Source: SVTX01 sp045588675
GTDB lineage: Bacteria; Bacillota; Clostridia; Oscillospirales; CAG-272
NCBI GenBank assembly: GCA_045588675.1
Contig: JAZNER010000068.1
Span: forward strand, 1 to 28,845
Direction: 5' to 3'
DNA: 28,845 nt
Positions 14,488 through 21,582 of this stretch are shown here, one piece after another. The notes beneath the pieces were generated by a model. The model saw only the letters and a program-made list of their open reading frames with translations, had not been told where the DNA came from and did not search any database. How positions within the stretch are numbered: position 1 is the first letter of the stretch; every line of letters begins with the position of its first letter. A program made the position numbers and the translations under genes.

Positions 14488-15123
14488 TTATTGTTCTGCA
14501 TCTTCCTTGACCATGATCAAGGTATCTGCATAAGGAAGCGTTTTTATCCAATCGCAAAGGGTATGCCACTCTGCAAGCTTGTGACTTTTTCTTGCATAGT
14601 ACATATTAATCAGACACTCATAATTAAGTGTTACAGTCCTCATTTGATTGAAGGAGGAAGGGAGAAGCTGAATCATATTATGCCAAGCCTGTTTATTGCT
14701 CTTGTCAGCACAGAATGCCTGTCTTTCTTTTTCCATAAAAGCAATAAGGGTATCGAGAACCTCCAAAGCTCCCTCATCCATTCTGTCGCAGGAAAAGTCC
14801 TCGCGCCCAAAGGGCTTAGAATGAATTTTGTGCATTGTTGAGCAGGAGTTTGCAACTGTTCCAACCTTATATGTATCAAATTCCTTCCACCAGTAAAGAG
14901 GCGCTGTAATATCGAGTGAAACAAAAATCTGACGAACAAATTTACGGTGATCGCTTCCCGCTTTTGCAAGACGGCGAGCTAAATCAATATCATTAGGCCC
15001 TAAAATATAGTTCCCCTTATCGTCATAATAGCTATCGCTCTTTGCCCAGCTATTCATAGGATTTCTTGCACCTCTTATCGCGTTTTCAAGATTCATTACG
15101 CTAACTCTTTCAACTTTAAGCAT
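14488..15123 (-). CDS. unknown protein, possibly distantly ThyX-like
   Basis: 211-residue soluble protein that I cannot assign firmly. It has a dense cluster of aromatic and polar residues at 74-102 (APLYWWKEFDTYKVG, then NSCSTMHKIH) and a second one near 164-188 (TLNYECLINMYYARKSHKLAEW). The order (a polar Ser/His segment, then an Asn-containing helix with an Arg, then EW before a terminal LP) recalls flavin-dependent thymidylate synthase and phage proteins loosely grouped with it. The diagnostic RHRxxSxNExSxR motif is not present, so thymidylate synthase activity is not claimed. GGAGG lies 5 bases before the ATG. It is the second gene after the Dabb protein, 30 bases downstream, sharing a consensus promoter. 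Similar sequences in phage genomes would suggest transfer. Confidence 0.65.
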   Translation of the reverse strand: MLKVERVSVMNLENAIRGARNPMNSWAKSDSYYDDKGNYILGPNDIDLARRLAKAGSDHRKFVRQIFVSLDITAPLYWWKEFDTYKVGTVANSCSTMHKIHSKPFGREDFSCDRMDEGALEVLDTLIAFMEKERQAFCADKSNKQAWHNMIQLLPSSFNQMRTVTLNYECLINMYYARKSHKLAEWHTLCDWIKTLPYADTLIMVKEDAEQ

Positions 15124-15153
15124 TATCTCCTCCGTGTGTTAATTCTGATTTAA

Positions 15154-15456
15154 TTAAATTTCAGTGTCGGTTACTGCCTGTGCCGTGCGGACATTCTTGA
15201 CAAATTGTGCAATTTTAACATGTTCAGGATGAACACGGTAGATTTCAAGGTCCTCAAGTGAATCAAACTCCGTTAGATAAATCATATCAAACGAGCGCTC
15301 GCTTCTAAGAATATCGCGTTCTAATTTCATAGAGCGAATTTGAGGAATAGTTTGCTTAAGTCTTGCAAAGTCCTGCTCAAGCTTCTGCATAATTCCCTCT
15401 TTATCGAGTCCATCATGGCTGTCAGTAAATTTCCACATAATTGTATGTCTTATCAC
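15154..15456 (-). CDS. Dabb (stress-responsive alpha/beta barrel) domain protein
   Basis: 100-residue ferredoxin-fold protein of the Dabb family, small dimeric barrels that bind or cyclise varied small molecules. The N-terminus MIRHTIMWKFTDSHDG matches the usual I-K/R-H-hydrophobic-V/M-W/F-K opening. LKQTIPQIRSMKLERDI and DMIYLTEFDSLEDLEIYRVHPEHVKIAQFVK complete the fold; the HPEH segment is typical. The GTG at 15456 is chosen because GGAGG lies 9 bases upstream and because it gives the family N-terminus. An earlier in-frame start at 15480 would overlap the ribosome site. It is the first gene of a two-gene transcript with the unknown 211-residue protein. The function of this member is not deducible. 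Confidence 0.85.
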   Translation of the reverse strand: MIRHTIMWKFTDSHDGLDKEGIMQKLEQDFARLKQTIPQIRSMKLERDILRSERSFDMIYLTEFDSLEDLEIYRVHPEHVKIAQFVKNVRTAQAVTDTEI

Positions 15457-15487
15457 TGCTTTAAACCTCCGTAAATTCACTAAAATT

Positions 15488-15517
15488 ATTATAACACAAT
15501 TTTTACATATTTGTCAA
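15488..15517 (-). promoter_or_regulatory. consensus promoter of the Dabb gene
   Basis: On the minus strand, TTGACA (15517-15512), an 18-base spacer and TATAAT (15493-15488) lie 31 bases before the GTG start. Confidence 0.85.
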
Positions 15518-15555
15518 CATATAATTTAATTATTTAATATATTTAGTGAAAAGTA

Positions 15556-15584
15556 TTGACAAGGTCAATCAAAAGTGATATAAT
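15556..15584 (+). promoter_or_regulatory. consensus promoter of the antiporter-mgtC-rmuC unit
   Basis: TTGACA (15556-15561), a 17-base spacer and TATAAT (15579-15584), both perfect, lie 89 bases before the TTG start of the antiporter gene. This leaves a leader of about 80 bases that contains a hairpin. Confidence 0.88.
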
Positions 15585-15605
15585 ATATTAAATTATAAAG
15601 GTTTT

Positions 15606-15661
15606 AGATGTATTGGAACAAGTTTTATAAGAATTTGTTTTAATGCGTCTTTTAGTTTTTT
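15606..15661 (+). promoter_or_regulatory. wobble-paired leader hairpin with U-rich tail, possible attenuator
   Basis: Left arm 15607-15622 (GATGTATTGGAACAAG) and right arm 15634-15649 (TTTGTTTTAATGCGTC) pair over 16 consecutive positions only if five G-U wobbles are allowed. The loop has 11 bases. A U-rich tract (ttttagtttttt) follows immediately, then the gggggtgat ribosome site. The shape is that of an intrinsic terminator in a leader. No known riboswitch core is recognised in so short a leader. Confidence 0.5.
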
Positions 15662-15673
15662 GGGGGTGATGGT

Positions 15674-17140
15674 TTGTTAGATAGCTTTTATGAAAATATA
15701 GCAGCCACAGGCTCAGGCTCGACGGCAATGATTATTATTTCGGTTGCTTTTATGTTGCTTGTAGGCTTTGGAATGACGCGGATTACTAAATTATTGCGTC
15801 TGCCCAATGTTACTGCGTACATAATCTCGGGAATTTTAATCGGTCCTTATTGCCTTGACTTAATCCCTCAGACAGTAGTTGAAGGAACAGATTTTATATC
15901 TGACATTTCTCTTGCCTTTATTTCTTTTGGTGTTGGTGAGTTTTTCAAGATTTCTGCATTAAAGAAAAGCGGAGTTAAAACGATCGTTATTATGCTTTTT
16001 GAGGCATTGCTCGCGGCGGTTCTCGTATTCGTTCTTACATTCTTTATCCTGAACCTCGATATTGTATTCTCAATTGTCTTGTCGGCTTTGGCGGCAACTA
16101 CCGCCCCGACGTCAACTGCGATGACAATTAGACAAACAAAATCAAAGGGCGAGTTTGTCGATACGCTTTTGCAAGTAATTGCTCTTGATGATGTATTTAG
16201 CCTTATTGCCTTCAGTATTGCGATTTCAATAGCAGGCGCTCTAATTTCGGGCGGCGAGGGAGTTTCATTCTCTACAATTGCTCTGCCGATATTGAAGAAT
16301 TTAGGCGCTATGGCAATAGGTGCTTTCTTCGGCTTCTTTTTAAAGGCCTTGATGCCCAAAAAGCGCTCAACCGACAACAGATTGATTATTTCAATTTGTA
16401 TGCTCTTTGTTTTTTGCGGAATTTGCGCGCTGCTCGACATTTCTCCCTTGCTTGGCTGTATGATGATGGGTATGGTATATATAAACATCACAGACGACGA
16501 CAAATTGTTTAAGCAGCTGAACTATTTCAGCCCCCCTATTTTGCTTTTGTTCTTTGTTCGCTCAGGAATAAATTTGCAGATCGACTCCTTGTTTACCCCA
16601 ACAGGAAATACAGGTGCTGTGCCGATTATTTTAATTGCAATTTTGTACTTTGCTGTTCGTTTCGTCGGAAAATATGTCGGTGCTTATCTTGGATGCCTTA
16701 CTGTCAGAACAAAACCGAAAATCAGAAATTACTTAGGTCTTGGCTTGATACCGCAGGCGGGTGTAGCGATTGGTCTTGTTGCTCTTGGAGCTCGTGTATT
16801 GGGCGGTGAAATCGGTCAAAATTTGCAAACAATTATTTTAGCTTCAAGTATTCTATACGAAATTATCGGACCTGCTTGCGCAAAGCTTTCTCTTTATTTA
16901 ACAGGCTCGTATTCAAATAAAATTGAGGATTTGGCTGTCGTTGATATTGTTGACGAGAACGGCAATAAGCGAAGCGAGGTTGATATTTTGATCGACCGTA
17001 TTAACAAAATCAGACAAGAATTGCCTGAACCCGAAAAAATTGAAATCTCCCCTGAGGAGCAAGCGTTTATGGAAGCTGCCGAAGAACAATTCGAGGCGCT
17101 CTCGGAGCTCCAAAGACGCAGATTCAGAAATAAGAGATAA
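15674..17140 (+). CDS. CPA2-type monovalent cation:proton antiporter
   Basis: 488-residue polytopic membrane protein of the Na+/H+ exchanger (KefB/CPA2) superfamily. It is expected to swap K+ or Na+ for protons across the membrane. About twelve hydrophobic segments fill residues 15-415. Signatures: LRLPNVTAYIISGILIGP, the unwound-helix region LAATTAPTSTAMTIRQT, and ALDDVFSL with Asp172-Asp173 as likely ion-binding acids. The C-terminal 65 residues are acidic and charged (EISPEEQAFMEAAEEQFEALSELQRRRF); no RCK/KTN nucleotide-binding domain is attached. Translation starts at TTG 15674, with gggggtgat just upstream and no competing ATG in frame. It is the first gene of an operon with mgtC and rmuC; the leader contains a possible attenuator. 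Confidence 0.88.
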   Translation: MLDSFYENIAATGSGSTAMIIISVAFMLLVGFGMTRITKLLRLPNVTAYIISGILIGPYCLDLIPQTVVEGTDFISDISLAFISFGVGEFFKISALKKSGVKTIVIMLFEALLAAVLVFVLTFFILNLDIVFSIVLSALAATTAPTSTAMTIRQTKSKGEFVDTLLQVIALDDVFSLIAFSIAISIAGALISGGEGVSFSTIALPILKNLGAMAIGAFFGFFLKALMPKKRSTDNRLIISICMLFVFCGICALLDISPLLGCMMMGMVYINITDDDKLFKQLNYFSPPILLLFFVRSGINLQIDSLFTPTGNTGAVPIILIAILYFAVRFVGKYVGAYLGCLTVRTKPKIRNYLGLGLIPQAGVAIGLVALGARVLGGEIGQNLQTIILASSILYEIIGPACAKLSLYLTGSYSNKIEDLAVVDIVDENGNKRSEVDILIDRINKIRQELPEPEKIEISPEEQAFMEAAEEQFEALSELQRRRFRNKR

Positions 17141-17162
17141 TACCACTTAATATAATATTTAA

Positions 17163-17183
17163 CGCGATATTCTCGCGAGGAGG
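17163..17183 (+). promoter_or_regulatory. short hairpin abutting the mgtC ribosome-binding site
   Basis: CGCGA (17163-17167) and TCGCG (17173-17177) form a 5-bp stem with a 5-base loop directly before AGGAGG (17178-17183). It may keep the site free of other structure; the effect is inferred. Confidence 0.4.
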
Positions 17184-17189
17184 ATCATT

Positions 17190-17927
17190 ATGCTAACGAA
17201 TTTACTTACTGCAATTGACCCTATTGCCAAGCTTCTTGGTGACTGGTCAAGCCAATTCGGTTTACTTTCAATTTTACTCAGAACTGCACTTTCAATAGTA
17301 TTTTCTGCTATTATCGGTTGGGAGCGTTCAACAAAAAGACATGCTGCGGGCTTACGTACATTTATGCTTGTTTCACTCGCTTCCACAATGGCTATGTTGC
17401 TTGACTTGTATCTTATTGGCTCGTTACAAATTGGCTTCCCTTTGATTTCGGCGGCTGTTGTTGTTGCAATAGCGATTATCAGCTCAAACTCTATACTTTT
17501 CAGTTCAAAAAGTCAAATTAAGGGGCTTACTACTGCCGTGGGTCTTTGGGCAGTTGGCTTTATCGGTCTTTTGCTTGGTGCAGGACTATACACAGTAGCA
17601 ACAATCGGATTTGTGTCACTTTTGGCTTGCCTTTCTATCTTCCCCTCCTTTGAAAGATATTTGAAGAATAAATCCAATCACTTTGAAGTGCATCTGGAGC
17701 TCAAAAACAAGGAAAATTTGCAAAGCTTTGTTTCCACTATCAGAAAGCTTGGTATGAGGATAGATGATATTGAGGTGAACCCTGCATATATTAATTCGGG
17801 TCTTAGTGTTTACACGGTTTCATTGACTATGCAGACTAAAGAGCTCCAAAAATATAAAAGCCATCTCGAAATTATCGAGGCTTTGCGCTCTATTGATTAC
17901 ATATATCATATTGAAGAAATTTCGTAA
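17190..17927 (+). CDS. MgtC/SapB family membrane protein
   Basis: 245-residue protein with four to five N-terminal membrane segments (about 25-150) and a soluble C-terminal domain (about 160-245) of ferredoxin/ACT-like make-up. The MgtC core is clear: LLRTALSIVFSAIIGWERSTKRHAAGLRTFMLVSLASTMAML, including the conserved GxER and the AAGLRT turn, then LISAAVVVAIAIISSNSILFS and GLTTAVGLWAVGFIGLLLGAGLY. MgtC proteins are linked to growth at low Mg2+ and to membrane-potential or ATP-synthase control; that role is family knowledge, not shown here. AGGAGG lies 6 bases before the ATG, right after a small hairpin. It sits 49 bases after the antiporter and 18 bases before rmuC, suggesting a shared ion-homeostasis transcript. 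Confidence 0.9.
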   Translation: MLTNLLTAIDPIAKLLGDWSSQFGLLSILLRTALSIVFSAIIGWERSTKRHAAGLRTFMLVSLASTMAMLLDLYLIGSLQIGFPLISAAVVVAIAIISSNSILFSSKSQIKGLTTAVGLWAVGFIGLLLGAGLYTVATIGFVSLLACLSIFPSFERYLKNKSNHFEVHLELKNKENLQSFVSTIRKLGMRIDDIEVNPAYINSGLSVYTVSLTMQTKELQKYKSHLEIIEALRSIDYIYHIEEIS

Positions 17928-17945
17928 TGTAAAGGAATTTTGATT

Positions 17946-19289
17946 ATGGAAGCTACCATTTTAACACTGTGTATTATACTTACCTTAGTTACAGTAGCTT
18001 GTCTTGTTGTAATTCTTACACTATCATCTAAAATAAAAAAGCTGTCGGGTGAGAATTCCGACAGAAAGCTTGACGAGCTCAAAGAAAGCATATACAATGA
18101 ATTTTCACGAAACCGTACAGAGCAAAGCAAGATAGGTCAAGCGCAACGCGAAGAAGTATCCAAGCAAATTTCGGAACTTAATAAAAGGCTTGAAGCACTC
18201 ACTGATACAAACCGCGAGCAGCTCGTGAAAATGTATCGAGAAATGGCTGAGGGTATTGACAAGATTCGCGAAAAAAACAGCGAGATGACCGAAAAGCAAA
18301 ATCAAAAAATCGAGCAGTCGCTTGAAAAGATTTTGCAGAGTAATGAGAAAAAGCTTGACGAGATGCGTAATGTCGTTGACGAAAAGCTTACAAATACTCT
18401 TACCCAAAGGCTTGACAGCTCCTTCAAAACGGTCTCTGACCAGCTTGAAAATCTCTATAAAGCACTTGGTGAAATGAAGGAAATGTCCGGTGGTATTACC
18501 GAACATGTTACAACTCTCAACCGCGTTCTTACAAATGTTAAGGCGAGAGGTACTTGGGCGGAGGTTCAGCTAAAAAACATTCTTGACCAAACAATTCCCA
18601 ATATGTATATTGAGAACTTTGTAGCAGACGACTCATCAAAGGAAAGAGTTGAATTTGCAATTAAAATCCCTTCAGGTGAAAATTATTCCGAGATTACATA
18701 TCTCCCGATAGACTCAAAGTTCCCCATGGAAGACTACATCAGGCTTTGTGATGCGGCTGACCGCGCCGACCCCGACGGACTTGCAAAAGCAAGGCACGAC
18801 TTGGAAGACAGAGTTTTGCGCGAGGCGCGTTCAATAAGAAAATACATAAATGCGCCCAAAACTACTCCGTTTGCCATAATGTATCTTGCTTGTGAGGGAC
18901 TTTACGCCGAAATTGCTTCCTCAAGAAGCGGTTTGCCGGAAAGATTACAGACAGAGTACAATATTATGATCTCAGGGCCTTCAACGATTACCGCTCTTCT
19001 CAATTCCCTGTCTCTTGGGTTTAGGATTGCGGCAATTAATGAAAAAGCAAACGAGGTGCGAAAAATTCTCTCCGCTGTTAAATCTCAGTATGAAACATTC
19101 TCAACTGTGCTTGCTAAGGCTAAAAAGAAAATCGACGAGGCAGGCAAGTCGCTTGACGACGCGCAACACAGAAGCTCAATCATTCAGAAAAAGCTTAAAG
19201 CTATTGAAGCGGTTTCTGTTGGAGAGGCTGACGAGATACTCGGCATTGAAGAGGAAAGCAGTACTCTTGGAAATGACGGCGAAGCTTAA
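17946..19289 (+). CDS. rmuC: RmuC-family DNA recombination protein
   Basis: 447-residue RmuC homologue, a membrane-anchored nuclease-fold protein thought to limit rearrangements at inverted repeats. One N-terminal membrane helix (about 4-30: ILTLCIILTLVTVACLVVILTL) is followed by a long coiled coil rich in Lys, Glu and Gln (about 35-180) and the conserved domain (about 190-400). The domain shows NVKARGTWAEVQLKNIL, PIDSKFPMEDYIRL, TTPFAIMYLACEGLYAEI and ISGPSTITALLNSLSLGFR, the last being the family hallmark. The ATG at 17946 is chosen because AAAGGA lies 8-10 bases upstream; the TTG two codons earlier is too close to it. It is the last gene of the antiporter-mgtC operon, ending at a terminator. 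Confidence 0.93.
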   Translation: MEATILTLCIILTLVTVACLVVILTLSSKIKKLSGENSDRKLDELKESIYNEFSRNRTEQSKIGQAQREEVSKQISELNKRLEALTDTNREQLVKMYREMAEGIDKIREKNSEMTEKQNQKIEQSLEKILQSNEKKLDEMRNVVDEKLTNTLTQRLDSSFKTVSDQLENLYKALGEMKEMSGGITEHVTTLNRVLTNVKARGTWAEVQLKNILDQTIPNMYIENFVADDSSKERVEFAIKIPSGENYSEITYLPIDSKFPMEDYIRLCDAADRADPDGLAKARHDLEDRVLREARSIRKYINAPKTTPFAIMYLACEGLYAEIASSRSGLPERLQTEYNIMISGPSTITALLNSLSLGFRIAAINEKANEVRKILSAVKSQYETFSTVLAKAKKKIDEAGKSLDDAQHRSSIIQKKLKAIEAVSVGEADEILGIEEESSTLGNDGEA

Positions 19290-19312
19290 TGTAAGTTAGA
19301 AATTTTCTATTT

Positions 19313-19348
19313 AAGGACATAAGCAATTTTACGCTTATGTCCTTTTGT
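19313..19348 (+). terminator. terminator of the antiporter-mgtC-rmuC operon
   Basis: A 12-bp perfect stem (aaggacataagc / gcttatgtcctt) with an 8-base loop is followed by tt and a T-rich stretch, 23 bases after the rmuC stop and just before the next promoter. Confidence 0.85.
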
Positions 19349-19351
19349 ATA

Positions 19352-19380
19352 TTGACAAAATGATAAAAAAGTTATATAAT
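19352..19380 (+). promoter_or_regulatory. consensus promoter of the methyltransferase-rsmA-lipoprotein unit
   Basis: A perfect TTGACA (19352-19357), a 17-base spacer and a perfect TATAAT (19375-19380) lie 35 bases before the methyltransferase start. Confidence 0.88.
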
Positions 19381-19415
19381 GTATATTGGTATTTTGTGTT
19401 TTAGGAGAATTTTTT

Positions 19416-20642
19416 ATGTTATTAGCGGCAACCTGCCTTTTTGGTCTTGAAAGACAGCTTGGAGAAGAAATTGATAAGCTTGGACTTAAAAGAATTGAAA
19501 CAATTGATGGAAGAGTGCTATTTGAGGGCGAGATTGCCGATATTCCGAGAGTTAATATTAATTTAAGATTTGCCGAGCGTGTTTTTATAGTTCTTGGCAG
19601 ATTTCACGCCGAAAGCTTTACAGAGCTTTTTGACGGTGTAAATGCTCTGTCTTGGGAAGAATGGATTGGAAGACTTGACGCGTTCCCTGTTTCTGGACAT
19701 TCAATAAAAAGCAAGCTCACATCTATCCCCGACTGCCAAAGCATTGTAAAAAAAGCGATTGTTGACAGACTTTCGGGTGCATACGGCATTGGCTGGTTTG
19801 ATGAAACAGGCGTTAAATACAAGGTTGAGTTCTTTATTTTAAAGGACGAAGCTATGTTAATGATAGATACCTCGGGCACAGCGCTCCACAAGCGCGGCTA
19901 TCGTCCCGATGCAGGTGCGGCACCGCTCCGTGAAACGCTTGCTGCCGCTATCGCTCACACCTCAAGACCTAACGAGGATGTGCTCATCTGGGACCCATTT
20001 TGCGGCTCAGGCACTATTGCAATTGAAGCTGCTATGATTGCAAAAGGAATTGCCCCCGGTCTTAATCGCGGCTTTTCTGCTGAGCAGTTCCCACAAATCA
20101 AGAGCGAGCTTTGGAATATTGCGCGCGACGAGGCAAAATCCTTTGAAATCAAAGACTCTAAATTTGAGGCGTGGGCATCAGACATTGACGAGGATATACT
20201 TGATATAACATATGAGAACGCGCTCCGCGCAGGCGTTGAGGATTGCATAAATATATTCAGTGCTGACGCCAGAAAAATTAAAAAACCAAGCGACAGAAAA
20301 GGAACTATCATTTGCAATCCGCCATACGGTGAGCGTATGGGTGACTTAAGAGAGGTTGAACTTCTATATAAAGACATTGGCAGAGCATTTAAAGATTTTG
20401 AGCCTTGGCATATTTATGTAATTACCTCTTGTGAGTATTTTGAAAGACTTTACGGAAGGCGAGCTGATAAAACCAAAAAGCTTTATAACGGAATGCTTCC
20501 CTGCACCTTCTATCAATTCTATAAGCCCCAAGATTTGAAGGATTTCTCACGCTCGTCTAATAATTTTAACTATAACGGTCAAAAAAAGCCCTTTGATAAA
20601 AATTTCAATAAGAATTTTGATAAGAAAAAGAGCTACAAATAA
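19416..20642 (+). CDS. THUMP-domain class I RNA methyltransferase (RlmL/YpsC type)
   Basis: 408-residue SAM-dependent methyltransferase. It has an N-terminal ferredoxin-like and THUMP RNA-binding region (about 1-165; ATCLFGLERQLGEEI, NINLRFAERVFIVL) and a Rossmann methyltransferase domain (about 170-375). The latter has SAM motif DPFCGSGTIAIEAA beginning at Asp193, acidic ASDIDEDILDITYENALRAGV, and the catalytic NPPYGER at 301-307. These enzymes make N2-methylguanosine in 23S rRNA. The C-terminal 30 residues are a basic Asn/Lys/Phe-rich tail (NFNYNGQKKPFDKNFNKNFD) that may help RNA binding. The ATG at 19416 has AGGAGA 7 bases upstream; an in-frame start at 19386 lies too close to the -10 box. 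It heads an operon with rsmA. Confidence 0.9.
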   Translation: MLLAATCLFGLERQLGEEIDKLGLKRIETIDGRVLFEGEIADIPRVNINLRFAERVFIVLGRFHAESFTELFDGVNALSWEEWIGRLDAFPVSGHSIKSKLTSIPDCQSIVKKAIVDRLSGAYGIGWFDETGVKYKVEFFILKDEAMLMIDTSGTALHKRGYRPDAGAAPLRETLAAAIAHTSRPNEDVLIWDPFCGSGTIAIEAAMIAKGIAPGLNRGFSAEQFPQIKSELWNIARDEAKSFEIKDSKFEAWASDIDEDILDITYENALRAGVEDCINIFSADARKIKKPSDRKGTIICNPPYGERMGDLREVELLYKDIGRAFKDFEPWHIYVITSCEYFERLYGRRADKTKKLYNGMLPCTFYQFYKPQDLKDFSRSSNNFNYNGQKKPFDKNFNKNFDKKKSYK

Positions 20643-20645
20643 AAT

Positions 20646-20668
20646 TATACTCTTTTGAGTATAGGAGG
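20646..20668 (+). promoter_or_regulatory. hairpin fused to the rsmA ribosome-binding site
   Basis: A perfect 7-bp stem, TATACTC / GAGTATA, with a TTTT loop ends at the first A of AGGAGG (20663-20668), 5 bases before the rsmA ATG. It lies right after the upstream stop codon. It could isolate or partly mask the site; no U-tract follows, so it is not a terminator. Confidence 0.5.
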
Positions 20669-20673
20669 AATTA

Positions 20674-21543
20674 ATGCTTAATCTTTGCGACCCCAGAACA
20701 ATAAAGCAAATAATGGATATGTTCGGTTTGAGCTTCAAAAAGGAATACGGACAGAATTTTCTTACTGACAATATGACGGTTGAGGATATTGCAGACGCTT
20801 GTAACGACGACAAGGATATTACGGTTATTGAAATAGGTCCTGGCATCGGTTGTATGACGCGTGAGCTTTGTGAGCGATATTCAAGAGTTGTTGCTTTTGA
20901 GATTGATACGGGTCTTATTCCCGTTTTGAAATACACGCTTGACGGCTATAAAAATATTACTGTAATCAACGAAGACATAATGAAGGCAGACCTTGACAGT
21001 ATTTTAGCACCGTATTTTGAAATGGGCAAGGTTGCGGTGTGCGCAAATTTGCCGTACTATATTACAACCCCGATATTAATGAAGCTGATTGAAAGTAAGC
21101 TGCCATTCGACAGTATTACTGTTATGGTTCAGCACGAGGTTGCCCAGCGGCTTTGTGCAGGAGCCGGCAAAAAGAATTGCGGTGCAATTACCTCCGCAAT
21201 TGATTATTACGGACAAGCAGAGCTTTTGTTTACTGTAAATGCAGATAAATTTATGCCGCCGCCAAAGGTCAATTCATCAGTTGCGCGGATAAAATTATGG
21301 AAGGACAAGCCAATTGTACCTGTAGATGAAGGATTGTTTTTTAGAACGATTAAAGCGGCATTTGAGCAAAGACGAAAGACATTGCCTAATTCCCTGTCAA
21401 CAGGCTTTCCTGAAATCAGCAAGGATAAATTGACCGAGATGATTGTCGCTTGCGGTCACAGACCCGATATTCGAGGCGAAAAGCTGACAGTTGCCGATTT
21501 TTGTGCTCTTTCTGACTTGATTTATAAGGAATTATCGCTTTAA
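20674..21543 (+). CDS. rsmA: 16S rRNA dimethyladenosine transferase RsmA (KsgA)
   Basis: Dimethylates the two adjacent adenosines near the 3' end of 16S rRNA (A1518 and A1519) during small-subunit assembly. 289 residues, normal length. Hallmarks: FKKEYGQNFLTD near residue 22, SAM motif VIEIGPGIGCMTREL at about 51-65, acidic VVAFEIDTGLIPVL, catalytic NLPYYITTPIL beginning at Asn125, VMVQHEVAQRL, and the C-terminal FMPPPKVNSSVARI and FEQRRKTLPNSL. AGGAGG lies 5 bases before the ATG. It sits 31 bases after the rRNA methyltransferase gene on the same transcript, so two rRNA methylation enzymes are co-expressed. The next gene, a cell-wall lipoprotein, follows after 39 bases. Confidence 0.97.
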   Translation: MLNLCDPRTIKQIMDMFGLSFKKEYGQNFLTDNMTVEDIADACNDDKDITVIEIGPGIGCMTRELCERYSRVVAFEIDTGLIPVLKYTLDGYKNITVINEDIMKADLDSILAPYFEMGKVAVCANLPYYITTPILMKLIESKLPFDSITVMVQHEVAQRLCAGAGKKNCGAITSAIDYYGQAELLFTVNADKFMPPPKVNSSVARIKLWKDKPIVPVDEGLFFRTIKAAFEQRRKTLPNSLSTGFPEISKDKLTEMIVACGHRPDIRGEKLTVADFCALSDLIYKELSL

Positions 21544-21582
21544 TTATTATATCTAAAATTGTAGCATAGGAAAGGATTGTTT

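Noticed and set aside
14329..14841. Plus-strand 170-residue frame crossing the AraC-type gene end
   Set aside because: Runs through a terminator hairpin and antisense to another gene; no ribosome site.
15585..15673. Antiporter leader considered as a c-di-AMP (ydaO) or other riboswitch
   Set aside because: The leader is only about 80 bases and shows one hairpin; the long conserved core of that riboswitch class is not visible.
15868..16503. Minus-strand 211-residue open frame
   Set aside because: Antisense of the antiporter; hydrophobic segments opposite membrane codons create a long but meaningless frame.
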